From the NCBI RefSeq assembly GCF_051106095.1, contig NC_135788.1:38898001-38962000 (forward strand): a stretch of DNA of 64,000 nt. Reading direction: 5' to 3'. Positions 12,540-24,253 of this stretch are shown piece by piece (the first letter of the stretch is position 1; every line of letters begins with the position of its first letter). The notes beneath the pieces were generated by a model. It ran no database searches. It worked only from the letters and a program-made list of their open reading frames with translations, and had not been told where the DNA came from. Source of the DNA: Pogona vitticeps (taxonomy: Eukaryota > Chordata > Lepidosauria > Squamata > Agamidae). A program made the position numbers and the translations under genes.

Positions 12540-12697
12540 CCGTATTTTTCGCACCATAAGACGCACTTTTCCCCCACAAAACAGGGGGGTGGAAAGTCTT
12601 ATGGAGCGAAGAAAACAGATTGTATTTTCCTGTTTTCTTCTCTTAAAAAATTGGTGCATCTTATGGAAAGGTGCGTCTTATGGAGCGAAAAATACGG
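12540..12697. mobile_element. 158-bp palindromic MITE with TA duplication
   Basis: The ends are perfect inverted repeats, CCGTATTTTTCGC and GCGAAAAATACGG, flanked by TA (12538-12539 and 12698-12699). The inner arms continue the complementarity (CATAAGACGCAC against GTGCGTCTTATG), so the unit can fold into one long hairpin. It is a non-autonomous mariner-type element. A second copy is at 18479-18622. The ORFs across it are by-products of the repeat. Confidence 0.85.
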
Positions 12698-13254
12698 TAG
12701 CCTCGGTCCAGGAATAATTTTATTTCTTCACTTACTCTTTCTAACTGTTGAAAGGGTCTCCTGGAATGCAGTAGAGGCAAGCTTTTGCTTTGTTTCTGTC
12801 TCTGGGGCAAGAACTGGCTTGAGATTTCTGGTTGTAAAATCAAGAACAAGTGAATGTTGTGAATATTTGTAAAGAAGGTACTGTCTCTACTTCTGCTCTT
12901 TTAAAGTCATCTTTTGACTTTTCTTGTCAGGAAACTAATAATATGACATGTAAGCCTATTTACTCATTATTCCAGTATCATCAATAAGTGTTTTGAGAAG
13001 TGGCTAGTGCAGACTGCTTCTTCATTGCTTTGCTCACATGAGCAATGATAAATTAGAAGTAGAGAGTTCCTGTGCATGTGTGGGCTCTCCATGCAAGCAG
13101 GAAGCTGTTGCTGCTCACATGAAAAAAGCTACAAGGAAGGAGTAGGATACCCACTTTTCTCTGAGTTGATGATGTTAGGAAAAATAATGCTTGCAATTAG
13201 ACAGAATCTTCTAGCAAGAAAACTAAAGAGTAACATGTTTTTCTCTCCCCCTAG

Positions 13255-13364
13255 CCATGGAATTCCATGAACACTTACAAAGCATAGGAGCCAAGGAAGG
13301 TTTAAAGGAGAGAAAACTGCAAAAAGCTGTGGAGAGTTTCACTTGGAATATTACAATTCTAAAG
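13255..13364 (+). CDS. Gene A, internal coding exon
   Basis: This 110-nt exon reads, with one base carried from the previous exon, '[20 protein letters not shown]' followed by '[17 protein letters not shown]', 37 codons in all. It closes at phase 0. The acceptor is TTTTCTCTCCCCCTAG and the donor is AAAG|GTAATG. Charged residues alternate with Leu/Ile/Val in a helix-like pattern around a central '[11 protein letters not shown]' segment. The next exon starts in phase 0, so the frame stays open to the stop at 17548. I cannot name the protein family. A protein search with the joined 121 residues would decide it. Confidence 0.8.
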
Positions 13365-13496
13365 GTAATGATTCTTAACCTTGTGTTCTTTTTTCTGATC
13401 AGGAAAGATAATTTTTAAATCCATGGCCAATAGGATGGTGCACAGCATACTTGCTTACATGCATCTTTTGACTTTTTAAAAATAGTTCCTCTAGGT

Positions 13497-13802
13497 CAGT
13501 GGTTCCCAACCTTTTTTGAGTCATGGACCTCTTTTATAATAGCCAAGCAACCTGTAATCCTCTGCCACATTTGAATAAAAAGACATTTTTAATGGAGTAA
13601 GTTCATCCTTTCTCAGGAAGTAGAGGTTTCCTTTCCCCCCAGAGAACCTGTCTCATGCATACACATATGTGCTATCTTTAATATCCTCCTCTGAAAAGTC
13701 AAGGAAGAAATTATTTAACAAGGGCTGTAACACATTTAAGGCAGCCCATGACCCTCCCCCTGAAAATACTTTGCATCATGAACCTCAGTTTGGGAAACAG
13801 TG
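13497..13802. mobile_element. hAT-like MITE, about 306 bp
   Basis: It begins CAGTGGTTCCCAACC and ends GTTTGGGAAACAGTG, the inverted-end pattern of hAT-type MITEs. The flanks CTCTAGGT (13489-13496) and TTCTAGAC (13803-13810) agree at 5 of 8 bases, which could be an eroded 8-bp duplication. The interior is non-coding. Confidence 0.65.
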
Positions 13803-14832
13803 TTCTAGACCATTGCATGGATTTGAACAGAGGAGAAATGACGAAGCCAGACAGTCTACTGATTATGCTTGCCTTTTCTACCTTTTTTTCACTAAAATCA
13901 AATTTAAATAAATATTTTGTGAGTGTTCTGTTTCATATTTTCTTTTTTAAAAACATGCACTGCTAGCAGGATTCCTCACTGTCTGAGTATAAACTAGGAA
14001 TGATGATCTCCGGTTTTTCCATGCTGCGACAAATAATCCAAAAAGACTCCATTTAGCTATTACAAAGCTCTTTACAGCTTTGAAAAGAAGTAGCTGTGTG
14101 AAGATTAATGCAGTTAGGAAGAGAAAAATAAGCACTTCTCTTTCAAGATTCATCAATAGTACTTAATTATGTACAAAATATGTACACAGAAGATAGAAAT
14201 ATTAATGCAATTTCTTTTTTGTAACTGAATATGCTTTCTTAACACTCTTTTGTACTTAAATACAGAACATTTTAGCTTTGCATTTTGCTTGAATATAGAA
14301 TCATGCAATAAACAAGGGAATATTTCTTTAATATGGAAGTGTATACAGAAAACTTTTTGCTTTCCCTTTTGCCTGAACATGAAATAATGTAATTTTAAAA
14401 ACATTATTTCTTTAATATAGACGTATACAATTAAAATGCAAAACAGTTTCTATTTGTCATCTACAATGTTTTTCATTTAATAAAGACAGTTGTCAAAAGT
14501 TAGTGCAGCTGCCTCTATTTCACCACCTAATTCAGTCCCAGTTTTTCTTTTTTTCAAGCAGATAAAGATTCTGTTTGCTTGCCAAGTAATTTTTCTCTAC
14601 ACTAAACTATATAATTTATTTTAATGATATAAAATTGCATATCATTCTCTTTCTCTCTCCCACACACTTTTGAAAGCTTCTTTCAGTTTTTCAGAAATTC
14701 ATTTCGCCTCGTCTCAGTGTCATCCTTCCTACTCAGAGGCTTGCTGCTGAACTTATTGTGAAAATAGATTAAACATATAATTGAATCCTCATCTTAACTC
14801 TCTCCTACACATCACATCAGAACAGACAGTGT

Positions 14833-15087
14833 TTTGGTTGTTGTGGGTTTTTCAGGCTCTTTGGCCATGTTCTGAAGGTTGTTCTTCCTAACGTTTTGCC
14901 AGTCTCTGTGGCCGGCATCTTCAGGGGGCAGGAGTCAGAACTGAGTTCAGAACTCAGAACTCAGTTCTGTCGGCCACAAACACTGGTGAAACATTAGGAA
15001 GAACAACGTTCAGAACACGGCCAAAGAGCCCGAAAAACCCACAACAACCATCAGATCTTGGCCGCGAAAGCCTTCGAGAATACATCA
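14833..15087. mobile_element. Penelope-like terminal repeat with inverted arms
   Basis: 'GGTTGTTGTGGGTTTTTC' at 14836 is mirrored by 'AAAAACCCACAACAACC' near 15034-15050. The arms stay complementary for about 65 bp through 'CTTTGGCCATGTTCTGAAGG' and 'AACAACGTTCAGAACACGGC'. The right side ends 'GGCCGCGAAAGCCTTCGAGA', a word common at the ends of reptilian Penelope-like elements. No coding part is present. Related words ACATCAGA lie on both flanks and may be a target duplication. Confidence 0.55.
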
Positions 15088-17370
15088 GACAGTACTTTCT
15101 TGCTTTCATAGATGCTATGCTGACATGCAACATGAAGCCACATTTCTGAAGAATCCTGTTTTATTGTGAGTTATGTGATAGTGTACTGTACGTCAGCCCT
15201 TTCACATCCGCTTGCCTCCTGCCATTAGCACAACTGAATAATCAATCAAGAGTCTAAAGGTTCTTGGCTAACAAAAGGAGTCAACTAACCACAGACAGAC
15301 TTCATGAATCAGCATATTGCTTGTTCATAGTATGCCGTGATGGTCCAGAAACCTAGTTTTGTGTTATATGCTAACACATGCATAGCATATGATTATTGGG
15401 GATAGATCGTGCTCTGTGTCCTTGGCAAAGTGAAAATATACTGTTATTGTAATCTAGAAGTATTAACTGAAATTCTGTTGCATCGCTCTGCCTGTGCATG
15501 GGGATAATCTCATCAGTAGATTGCCACTGATTAAAGGCTACCTTTTGTGATGGAAGCCTAGTGTATAGGCAGCAATATGGTTATGCATATGGAGTTTGAT
15601 ATGTCTTGCTGGATTTCTTTTTCCTGATCTGTGTCTTCAGTGCATCTATCATAGCTAAATTCAGTTTCATACCGAGACTGCCAGCTCAGAAGCAAGGTGC
15701 AGATCTTTAACTTAATTATTTGATAGGGAAAATAGCATACAAAAATTGCATATTAGTATTTGTGTTTGGATTTATACATCAGTGAAAACATTTTTGAAAA
15801 ATGTGTGCATTGTCATGCAGACTGTTAAAGAATAGTGTCATCCATTCCTAATAGTTGGAGCTTGATGTATCAATTAGAGCTTGCTGTACCAGTTACAGAA
15901 ATGTCCCAGCTTCAGACACAAAGATTTGCTCTCTGTCAAAAGCTTCAATTAATTTCAGCTGACTTTCAGTTAATTGCAGTTGACTTTGCAGACTGCGCCT
16001 AACATACTTCTCATTTGGTTTATTTTAGCCAATGCAAAAGTCAACTTTGACTAGCTTAGGTCTAAACAAACCAAAATCAAACAAAACAAATTAAATAGAG
16101 TCAAAATAAACTACAAATTTGAGGCTTGTAGAAAGCTTTGTGATGACACATACACGGTTCAACTAGAATGTTTTATATAACATCCTTTCTTCAGTTTTTA
16201 GGACAAAAATTAGAAAACACAAGTTTTTTTTTGGGGGGGGACAAAAAATAATGTTATTAAAGTCGAAAACCAACATAAATGGTCAAATACAAGTTTCCAG
16301 AGTATCACTATTTTAATCTTCCCAGTTATGTGACTCAGACAAAAGTAATTTAATCCTCTTGAATCTGTAAAAATACTATTTAAATATGATATAAATGTAA
16401 GTAAATAGCAGTTTCCAATTATAGATGAGCGCTGCCGTGTATTTTCAGACCAAATGATACTGTCCAAGCTCTTTCTTCAAGATAGTGACATAGTCCTCAA
16501 GGAAGTGCTCATCTGGAATTCTGCCATGCTTATGGTCTTCAGGTTAGCAGATTGTGGCACCTTGGAGATTAATTGGCCTAAAAGCAGTTTTCCTTCTCTT
16601 GTAATTTAATGTCATACTATCACTAGTTGAAATGAGCTGCTAATGAAAGGACCCTACTGCTTTTATGATGAGGTGATCAGAGCTTGGCAGAGCTGGTTTT
16701 TTGAAGTGAAGATTGTTGGTTAGGGAGTTCAGGGACCTGTACTTCAAAACACTGTTGTTTTCAGGATCAAGTTCTGGGAGTGAATTTTTACCAGATAATT
16801 TCCCCCAAATTTTGTGTATTCTAATTTTCTTAAAATACCAAGGAAAATACTACTCTTGACCCATAAATGATTCATCCTTAAGCTGAGATTTTTTTTCCTA
16901 TGGGTGCTTAAACTCTAATACATAGACAGAGTTCTCCTGCCAAATGCTACAATGTTGTATAAAGCAACTGTGAGAATAAGCGAACATCCTAATTGCTGGA
17001 TACTTAGAAATCTCCAGTTATAGGTTCAGAGTTTGCATTTCTATGCTGCAGTGACCAAAAAAGCCTAATATTTGAGCATCATAAGGGCAGAATCACAAGC
17101 AATAATAAATTCCTTATGTTTTCTCTGGGTTCCTGGATCCCATCCAAAACGTGAAACTGTAACAAAAGTCCTTTGCCAAGAGATGTTTGGTGGGAAAGAC
17201 TCTAGTATTTTTTTTAAAGAGCACTTGGATACTGAGCCATTGAACACCATGCATGTGCCTTTGGTCAAACTAATCTGGTTTTCATTTACATGAAGAAGGA
17301 TTGTTGTACACTAGACCAAGTGGGGAGTGCTCTATTTATTAATAGTTGTGAATGCTTTTGTTCCTAACAG

Positions 17371-17550
17371 GGCCAGGCAGATCTTCTTAAATATGCTAAA
17401 AATGAGGCACTGGAGAATCTAAAGCAAATCCACTATGCCACTGTTTCCTGTGGACTAAATAAGCCAGGATCTGAAAATGCTGAGCCTTCGAAGCCACGTC
17501 GAAGCCTGGAAGCTATACCTGAAAAGATGCCTGAAGAAAATGGAGAATGA
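17371..17550 (+). CDS. Gene A, last coding exon with stop codon
   Basis: This 180-nt coding part starts in phase 0 after TTCCTAACAG and ends at TGA (17548-17550). It encodes 59 residues. It opens 'GQADLLKYAKNEALENLKQI', continuing the helix from the previous exon. Next comes 'HYATVSCGLNKPG', and then a Pro/Glu/Ser-rich tail with 'KPRRSLEAIPEK' ending 'MPEENGE'. The basic 'RRS' step in the tail would suit a basophilic kinase, but that is only a motif reading. Coding use is clear: three exons join with matching phases and no internal stop. The joined C-terminus totals 121 residues. I do not recognise the family. Confidence 0.85.
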   Translation, partial: GQADLLKYAKNEALENLKQIHYATVSCGLNKPGSENAEPSKPRRSLEAIPEKMPEENGE

Positions 17551-18420
17551 AAGAAAACTCTTCACTATTTTGGAGTTTATAACTCTGCAACCATTGTAGC
17601 TGCACAGGACATTTTGCTTTGCACTTACTAGTTTGGAGGAAATCCTGGAATTTTAAAAGCACAACTGGAGAAGCTAATTACAATCCATGAAAACTGTGAA
17701 TGTATGTAGCAATTCTGTGTATGAAGGCAGTAGGATTGTCCTAACATGGAAGTAGTATCGCTGGCTAACACACTCTATATGTGTAAATAATGTCATCATT
17801 CAAAAACAGTGTGCAGAAAATATCATTACCATTCAACAAAGAATCAAATGAGTTTTCCTTACTGGAAATACAATATAATGGCAAGGGAAGGAGCTTTTGT
17901 CATTGCTTCAAGAGAAGTGCCTTGATTTTGGAGGAAATCTAGGTGTGCAGTGCAATTTCTTTGATTTAAAAGCAGCACAGTTCTACAGTAGTTCACAGTA
18001 AAGAGGCCTGTTGTTGCACACCACATATATATAAAAAAAAACCCAGGGTTGGAAGTGTAGGTGAAAGAAAACACAAAACGTTGTGGTCCAGATACTTGGC
18101 AGTGTTCAGGTCTAAAATTACTACCGTCATTTTGGGTTTTCTGTTCTGTTGTTGAGCCATAAATAAAAAGGGGAATGTAAATACAAAGTGCTCAGTTGTG
18201 GCACAGTGCACTATGGGAGAGCCATGGCACAAGAAGGAATATGTGCAATCAGTCTGCCATAAAATGCCTAAGGTGCAAACCTGTTTCCACTGAAGAACAT
18301 CTACAGATGTCTACAGCTAATGTAAAAGTGACCAAACTGCAAAGAAAACATTGTAAATAATTTTATCATTTTATGGATGTGAACAAGTATTCACATTAAA
18401 ATGTTTTATGATATGATTCC
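17551..18420 (+). other. Gene A 3' untranslated region (probable)
   Basis: This AT-rich stretch follows the stop codon and has no repeats. AATAAA at 18162-18167 and ATTAAA at 18395-18400 are candidate cleavage signals. The real end needs transcript data. Confidence 0.55.
18395..18400 (+). promoter_or_regulatory. Candidate poly(A) signal ATTAAA, gene A
   Basis: The common variant hexamer ATTAAA lies about 845 nt after the stop and is followed by a T/G-rich stretch. AATAAA at 18162 is an alternative, more proximal choice. Confidence 0.45.
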
Positions 18421-18478
18421 CATTTTATTGGCCTCATGTGAACTCTAACTTTTTTTTTGCTTGTTTCAGGTTTAAATA

Positions 18479-18622
18479 CCGTATTTTTCGCACGATAAGA
18501 CGCACTTTTTCCCCACAAAACAGGGGGATGGAAAGTCTGTCTTATGGAGCAAAGAAACAGATTATTTTTTCCTGTTTTCTTCTCCTAAAAATTTGGTGCA
18601 TCTTATGGAGCGAAAAATACGG
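18479..18622. mobile_element. 144-bp palindromic MITE, second copy, TA duplication
   Basis: It has the same ends as the copy at 12540 (CCGTATTTTTCGC and GCGAAAAATACGG) and TA at 18477-18478 and 18623-18624. The interior differs by small indels. It lies just past the inferred end of gene A. Confidence 0.85.
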
Positions 18623-18719
18623 TACCTTTTTAAAATTAAAGTCCATCAGTATTTCCATTACATGGTTTTAAAACTGGATTATTTCTGTTTTAAGTATTCA
18701 TATTTGGTGTCAGCTAACA

Positions 18720-18855
18720 CAGTGGTTCTTAACCTTTGTTACTCAGATGCTTTTGAACTGCAACTCCCAGAAACCCCAGTCAGCACAGCTGGTGGTGAAG
18801 GCTTCTGGGAGTTGCAGTCCAAAACTCCTGAGTAACTCAAGGTTAAGAACCAGTG
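18720..18855. mobile_element. 136-bp hAT MITE with 8-bp target duplication
   Basis: The ends are CAGTGGTTCTTAACCTT and AAGGTTAAGAACCAGTG, inverted with one mismatch. A perfect 8-bp duplication AGCTAACA flanks it (18712-18719 and 18856-18863). Inside, 'CTGCAACTCCCAGAA' and 'TTCTGGGAGTTGCAG' extend the palindrome. This end sequence, size and 8-bp duplication identify a hAT-type MITE. The intact duplication suggests moderate age. Confidence 0.85.
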
Positions 18856-19209
18856 AGCTAACATACAACCCAAGATCTGCTGCCTAATCTTTCTGCTATA
18901 AACAATAAAATGGGTAAACATGACAAGGTGCAATAAACCTAAAGCAAAAGAAGTGAGTTTTCAGGAATTTAAATTGTGTTTTTCCCCCAATAATCTCATT
19001 TCTTCTGAGAGACTGTACAACCAATGGAATGTCTCTTTTGTTGTTGTTAATCATTAAGTCGTGTCTGACTCTTCATGATCCCATGGACCAGAGCATGCCA
19101 GGCCCTCCTGTCTTCAACTGCCTCCCGGAGTTGGGTCAAATTCATGTTGGTAGCTTCGATGATACTGTCCGACCATCTCATCTTCTGTCGTCCCCTTCTC
19201 CTTTTGCCT

Positions 19210-19713
19210 TCACACTTTCCCAACATCAGGGTCTTTTCCAGGGAGTCTTCTCATGAGATGGCCAAAGTATTGGAGCCTCAGCTTCAGGATCTGTCCTTCC
19301 AGTGAGCACTCAGGGTGGATTTCCTTTAAAACTGATAGGCTTGCTCTCTTTGCAGTCCAGGGGACTCTCAAGAGTCTCTTCGAGCACCACAATTCAAAAG
19401 CATCAATCCTTTGGAGGTCAGTCTTCTTTATGGTCCAGCTCTGACTTCCATACATCGCTACTGGAAAAACCATAGCTTTGACTATGCAGACCTTTGTCGG
19501 CAAGGTGATGTCTCTGCTTTTTAACATGCTGTCTAGGTTTGTCATCGCTTTCCTCCCAATAAGCAGGCGTCTTATAATTTCGTGGCTGCTGTCACCATCT
19601 GCAGTGATCATGGAGCCTAAGGAAGTAAAATCTGTCACTGCCACCATATCTTCTATTTGCCAAGAGGTGATGGGACCAGTGGCCATGATCTTAGTTTTTT
19701 TGATGTTGAGCAC
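19210..19713 (-). pseudogene. Bov-B C-terminal domain
   Basis: A 167-residue open frame with the hallmark Bov-B C-terminal words: 'VTDFTSLGSMITADGDSSHE', 'LPTKVCIVKAMVFPVAMYGS', 'WTIKKTDLQRIDAFELWCSK' and 'LQYFGHLMRRLPGKDPDVGK'. The same region recurs in the shorter copy at 54648-55099. It runs to the 3' end of the element. Confidence 0.85.
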
Positions 19714-20399
19714 TCTCTTCTTTCACCCTTATTACGAGGTTCTTTAATTCCTTCTCACTTTCTGCTATCAGAGTGGTATCATCTGCATATTGGAGGTTGT
19801 TGATATTTCTTCCGGCTATCTTAATTCTGGCTTGGGATTCCTCCAGTCCAGTCTTTCGCATGATGTATTCTGCATATAAGTTAAATAAGCAGGGAGACAA
19901 TATACAACCTTGTTGTACTCCTTTCCCAGTTTTGAACCAATCAGTTGTTCCATATCCAGTTCTAACTGTTGCTTCCTGTCCCACATATAGGTTTCTCAGG
20001 AGATAGATAAGGTGGTCAGGCAGTCCCATTTCTTTAAGAACTTGCCATAGTTTGCTGTGGTCCACACAGTCAAAGGCTTTTACATAGTCAATGAAGCAGA
20101 AGGTAGATGTTTTTCTGGAACTCTCTGGCTTTCTCCATAATCCAGCACATGTTAGCAATTTGGTCCCTAGCTCCTCTGTCCCTTTGAAATCCAGCTTGTA
20201 CTTCTGGAAGTTCCAGGTCCACATACTGCTGAAGCCTACCTTGTAGGATTTTGAGCATAACCTTGCTAATGTGTGAAATGAGTGCAATTGTACAGTAGTT
20301 GGAGCATTTTTTTTGGCAGTGCCCTTCTTTGGGATTCAGATGTAGACCAATCTTTTCCAGTCCTCTGGCCACTGCTGAGTTTTCCAAACTTGCTTGCAT
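19691..20399 (-). pseudogene. Bov-B reverse-transcriptase core
   Basis: Two overlapping open frames cover RT blocks. 'LPEVQAGFQRDRGARDQIAN' lies in 20399-20088. 'FIDYVKAFDCVDHSKLW', then 'GVQQGCILSPCLFNLYAEYI' and 'NLQYADDTTLIAESEKEL' lie in 20287-19691. The YADD catalytic box is intact. The upstream 'NYCTIALISHISKVMLKILQ' corresponds to the NYR-x-I-x-L block with changes. A frame shift near 20100-20160 separates the two parts. Confidence 0.85.
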
Positions 20400-20824
20400 A
20401 TTGAATGTAGCACCTTAACAGCTTCATCTTTCAAGATTTTAAATAGTTCCAACTGGAATGCCATCACCTCCACTGGCCTTGTTGTTTGCCATGCTTTCTA
20501 AGGCCCACTTGACTGCACTCTCCAGGATGTCTGGCTCAAGATCAGGAACCACACTATCTGGGTTGTCCGGGACATCCAGATCTTTCTGGTATAATTCCTC
20601 TGTGTATTCTTGCCACCTCTTCTTGATGTCTTCTGCTACTGTTAGGTCCCTACCATTTTTGTCCTTTCTTATGTCCATCTTTGCACAAAATGTTCCTTTA
20701 ATATCTCCAATTTTCTTGAATGGATCTCTGGTTTTTCCCTTTCTATTATTGTCCTCTATTTCTTTGCACTGTTCATTTAAGAAGGCCCTCTTGTCTCTCC
20801 TTGCTACTCTTTGGAAGTCAACAT

Positions 20825-21043
20825 TCAATTTTCTGTAACTTTCCCTTTCTCCCTTGCATTTTGTTTTTCTTCTCTGCTATTTGTAAGGCCTCCTTGGACA
20901 GCCACTTTGCTTTCTTGCATTTCCTTTTCTTTGGGATGTTTTTTTGTTGCTGCCTCCTGTACAATGTTATGGGCCTCCATCCATAGTTCTTCAGGCACTC
21001 TGTCCACCAAATCTACTTCCTTAAATCTGTTCTTCAGTTCCAC
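20825..21043 (-). pseudogene. Bov-B linker region between endonuclease and RT
   Basis: A 72-residue open piece containing 'MELKNRFKEVDLVDRVPEEL', charged and helical, as in the linker between endonuclease and RT of Bov-B. It continues in other frames toward 20439-20828 ('RDKRAFLNEQCKEIEDNNRK'). Small indels separate the pieces. Confidence 0.7.
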
Positions 21044-21235
21044 TGTGTATTCATAAGGGATTTGGTTTAGATTATACCTGAGCAGCCCAGTGGTTTTTCC
21101 TACTTTGTTCAGTTTAAACTTGAGTTTTGCTAGAAGAAGCTGATGATCAGAGCCGCCATCAGCTCCAGGTCTTATTTTTACTGACTGTATAGAGCTTCTC
21201 CATTTCTGGCTGAAAAGAATATAATCAATCTGATT

Positions 21236-21808
21236 TCAGTACTGCCCATCTGGTGATATCCATGTGTAGAGTTGCCTCTTGTGTTGTTGGAAAAGAGTGT
21301 TTGTGATGACCAGCTTGTTCTCTTGACAAAACTCTATTAGCCTTTGCCCTGCTTTGTTCTGAACTCCAAACTTACCTGTTGTTCCTTTTATCTCTTGACT
21401 CCCTACTTTAGCATTCCAATCCCCTATAATGACAAGAACATCTTTCTTTGGTGTCAGTTCTAGAAGGTGTTGTAAGTCTTCATAGAATTGGTCAGTTTCA
21501 GCCTCTTCTGCATCGGTGGTTGGTGCATAAACGTGGCTTACTGTGATGTTGAAAGGTCTGCCTTGGATTCTTATTGAAATCATTCTATCATTTTTGAGAT
21601 TGTATCCCGTTACAACTTTTCCCACTCTTTTGCTGACTATGAGGGCTATTCCATTTCTTCTACAGGATGCTTGCCCACAGTAGTAGATACGATAATTGGC
21701 TGAATTGAAATCACCCATTCCTGTCCATTTTAGTTCACTGACATCCAGGATGTCAATGTTGATTCTTGTCATCTCCTGTTTGACCACCTCCAGCTTCCAC
21801 AGGTTCAT
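21236..21808 (-). pseudogene. Bov-B endonuclease domain
   Basis: An open frame of 190 residues. 'DILDVSELKWTGMG' is the N-terminal catalytic Glu block of the AP-endonuclease fold, 'VYAPTTDAEEAE' the middle block and 'IIGDWNAKVG' the Asp/Asn block. A stop follows 'WISPDGQY', just where the family reads on to 'NQIDYILFSQKWRSS'. The final SDH block is visible downstream as 'GGSDHQLLLAK' near 21120-21160. In an active element this domain nicks target DNA; here it is part of a broken copy. Confidence 0.85.
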
Positions 21809-22223
21809 AGATCTTACATTCCAGATTCCTATGTAGTATTTTTCTTTGCAGCATCAGTCTTTCCTTTCACTTCCAGGCACGTCTGGAGCTGAGCGTCCTT
21901 TCGGCTTTGGCCCAATCACCTCATTAGCTCTGGAGCTACTTGTACTTGTCTTCCGCTCTTCCTCACTAGCATGTTATACGCCTTCTGACCTGAGGGGCTC
22001 ATCGTCCAGCATCATATCTTTTAACCTTTTGTTTCTCTCCATGGAGTCTTCTTGGCAAAGATACTGGAGTGTCTTGCCAGTTCCTGCTCCAGGTGGATGG
22101 CGTTTAGTCAGAACTCTCCACTATGACCTGTCTGTCCCGGGTGTCCCTGCACAGCATAGCCCATAGCTTCTCTGAATTACTCAAGCCCCTTCGCCATGAC
22201 AAGGCAGCAATCCATGAAGGAGA

Positions 22224-24113
<1,890 letters not shown>

Positions 24114-24253
24114 CAATGTTCCCTCTAATTTTTGGCCCTGTGCATGTACAGGAAGCAGGATTTCACCTGAAACTCGAACTAAACAGATGTCAACACAGCC
24201 CTGATGGAGCTCTGTGCACACATGTGCACATGCACAGTTTAGAGGGAATGTTG
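24114..24253. mobile_element. 140-bp MITE with CAATGTTCCCTCTAA ends
   Basis: The left end CAATGTTCCCTCTAA pairs with the right end TTAGAGGGAATGTTG (13 of 15 positions). The interior includes GTGCACACATGTGCACATGC, itself nearly palindromic. Size and layout fit a non-autonomous DNA transposon. No clear target duplication is visible, so the superfamily is open. Confidence 0.6.

Larger units (their letters stand above)
7554..13254 (+). other. Gene A intron, 5.7 kb, repeat-bearing
   Basis: It runs from GTAAGG to CTCTCCCCCTAG. It holds a SINE (8072-8256), a CR1 fragment (8325-9122), a short Bov-B tail (10365-10469), a weak old LINE piece (11415-11690) and a MITE (12540-12697). The stretches 9123-10364, 10470-11414, 11691-12539 and 12698-13254 show no other structure I can support; their ORFs are short and low in coding character. 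Confidence 0.65.
13365..17370 (+). other. Gene A last intron, 4.0 kb
   Basis: It runs from GTAATG to TTCCTAACAG. It carries a hAT-like MITE (13497-13802) and a Penelope-type terminal repeat (14833-15087). The remaining 13803-14832 and 15088-17370 are AT-rich with no supported gene; a G/T homopolymer pair lies near 16225-16241. Confidence 0.6.
19038..22223 (-). mobile_element. Bov-B LINE, near full length (about 3.2 kb)
   Basis: An almost complete Bov-B copy in minus orientation. The 3' end at 19038 is '...CAACAACAAAA'-like and the 5' end lies near 22223. Flanking words GAATGTCTCTT (19027-19037) and GAATATCTCTT (22224-22234) agree at 10 of 11 bases and look like the target duplication. It encodes, in order, an apurinic endonuclease, a reverse transcriptase with a YADD box, and the Bov-B C-terminal region. 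The length matches a full element. A few stops and frame changes divide the coding region, so it is dead but fairly young. Confidence 0.9.

Noticed and set aside
12492-12872. 126-codon open frame
   Set aside because: It runs through the palindromic MITE at 12540-12697; the repeat explains it.
19253-20838. Several plus-strand open frames across 19.2-20.9 kb
   Set aside because: They are antisense shadows of the minus-strand Bov-B coding region.
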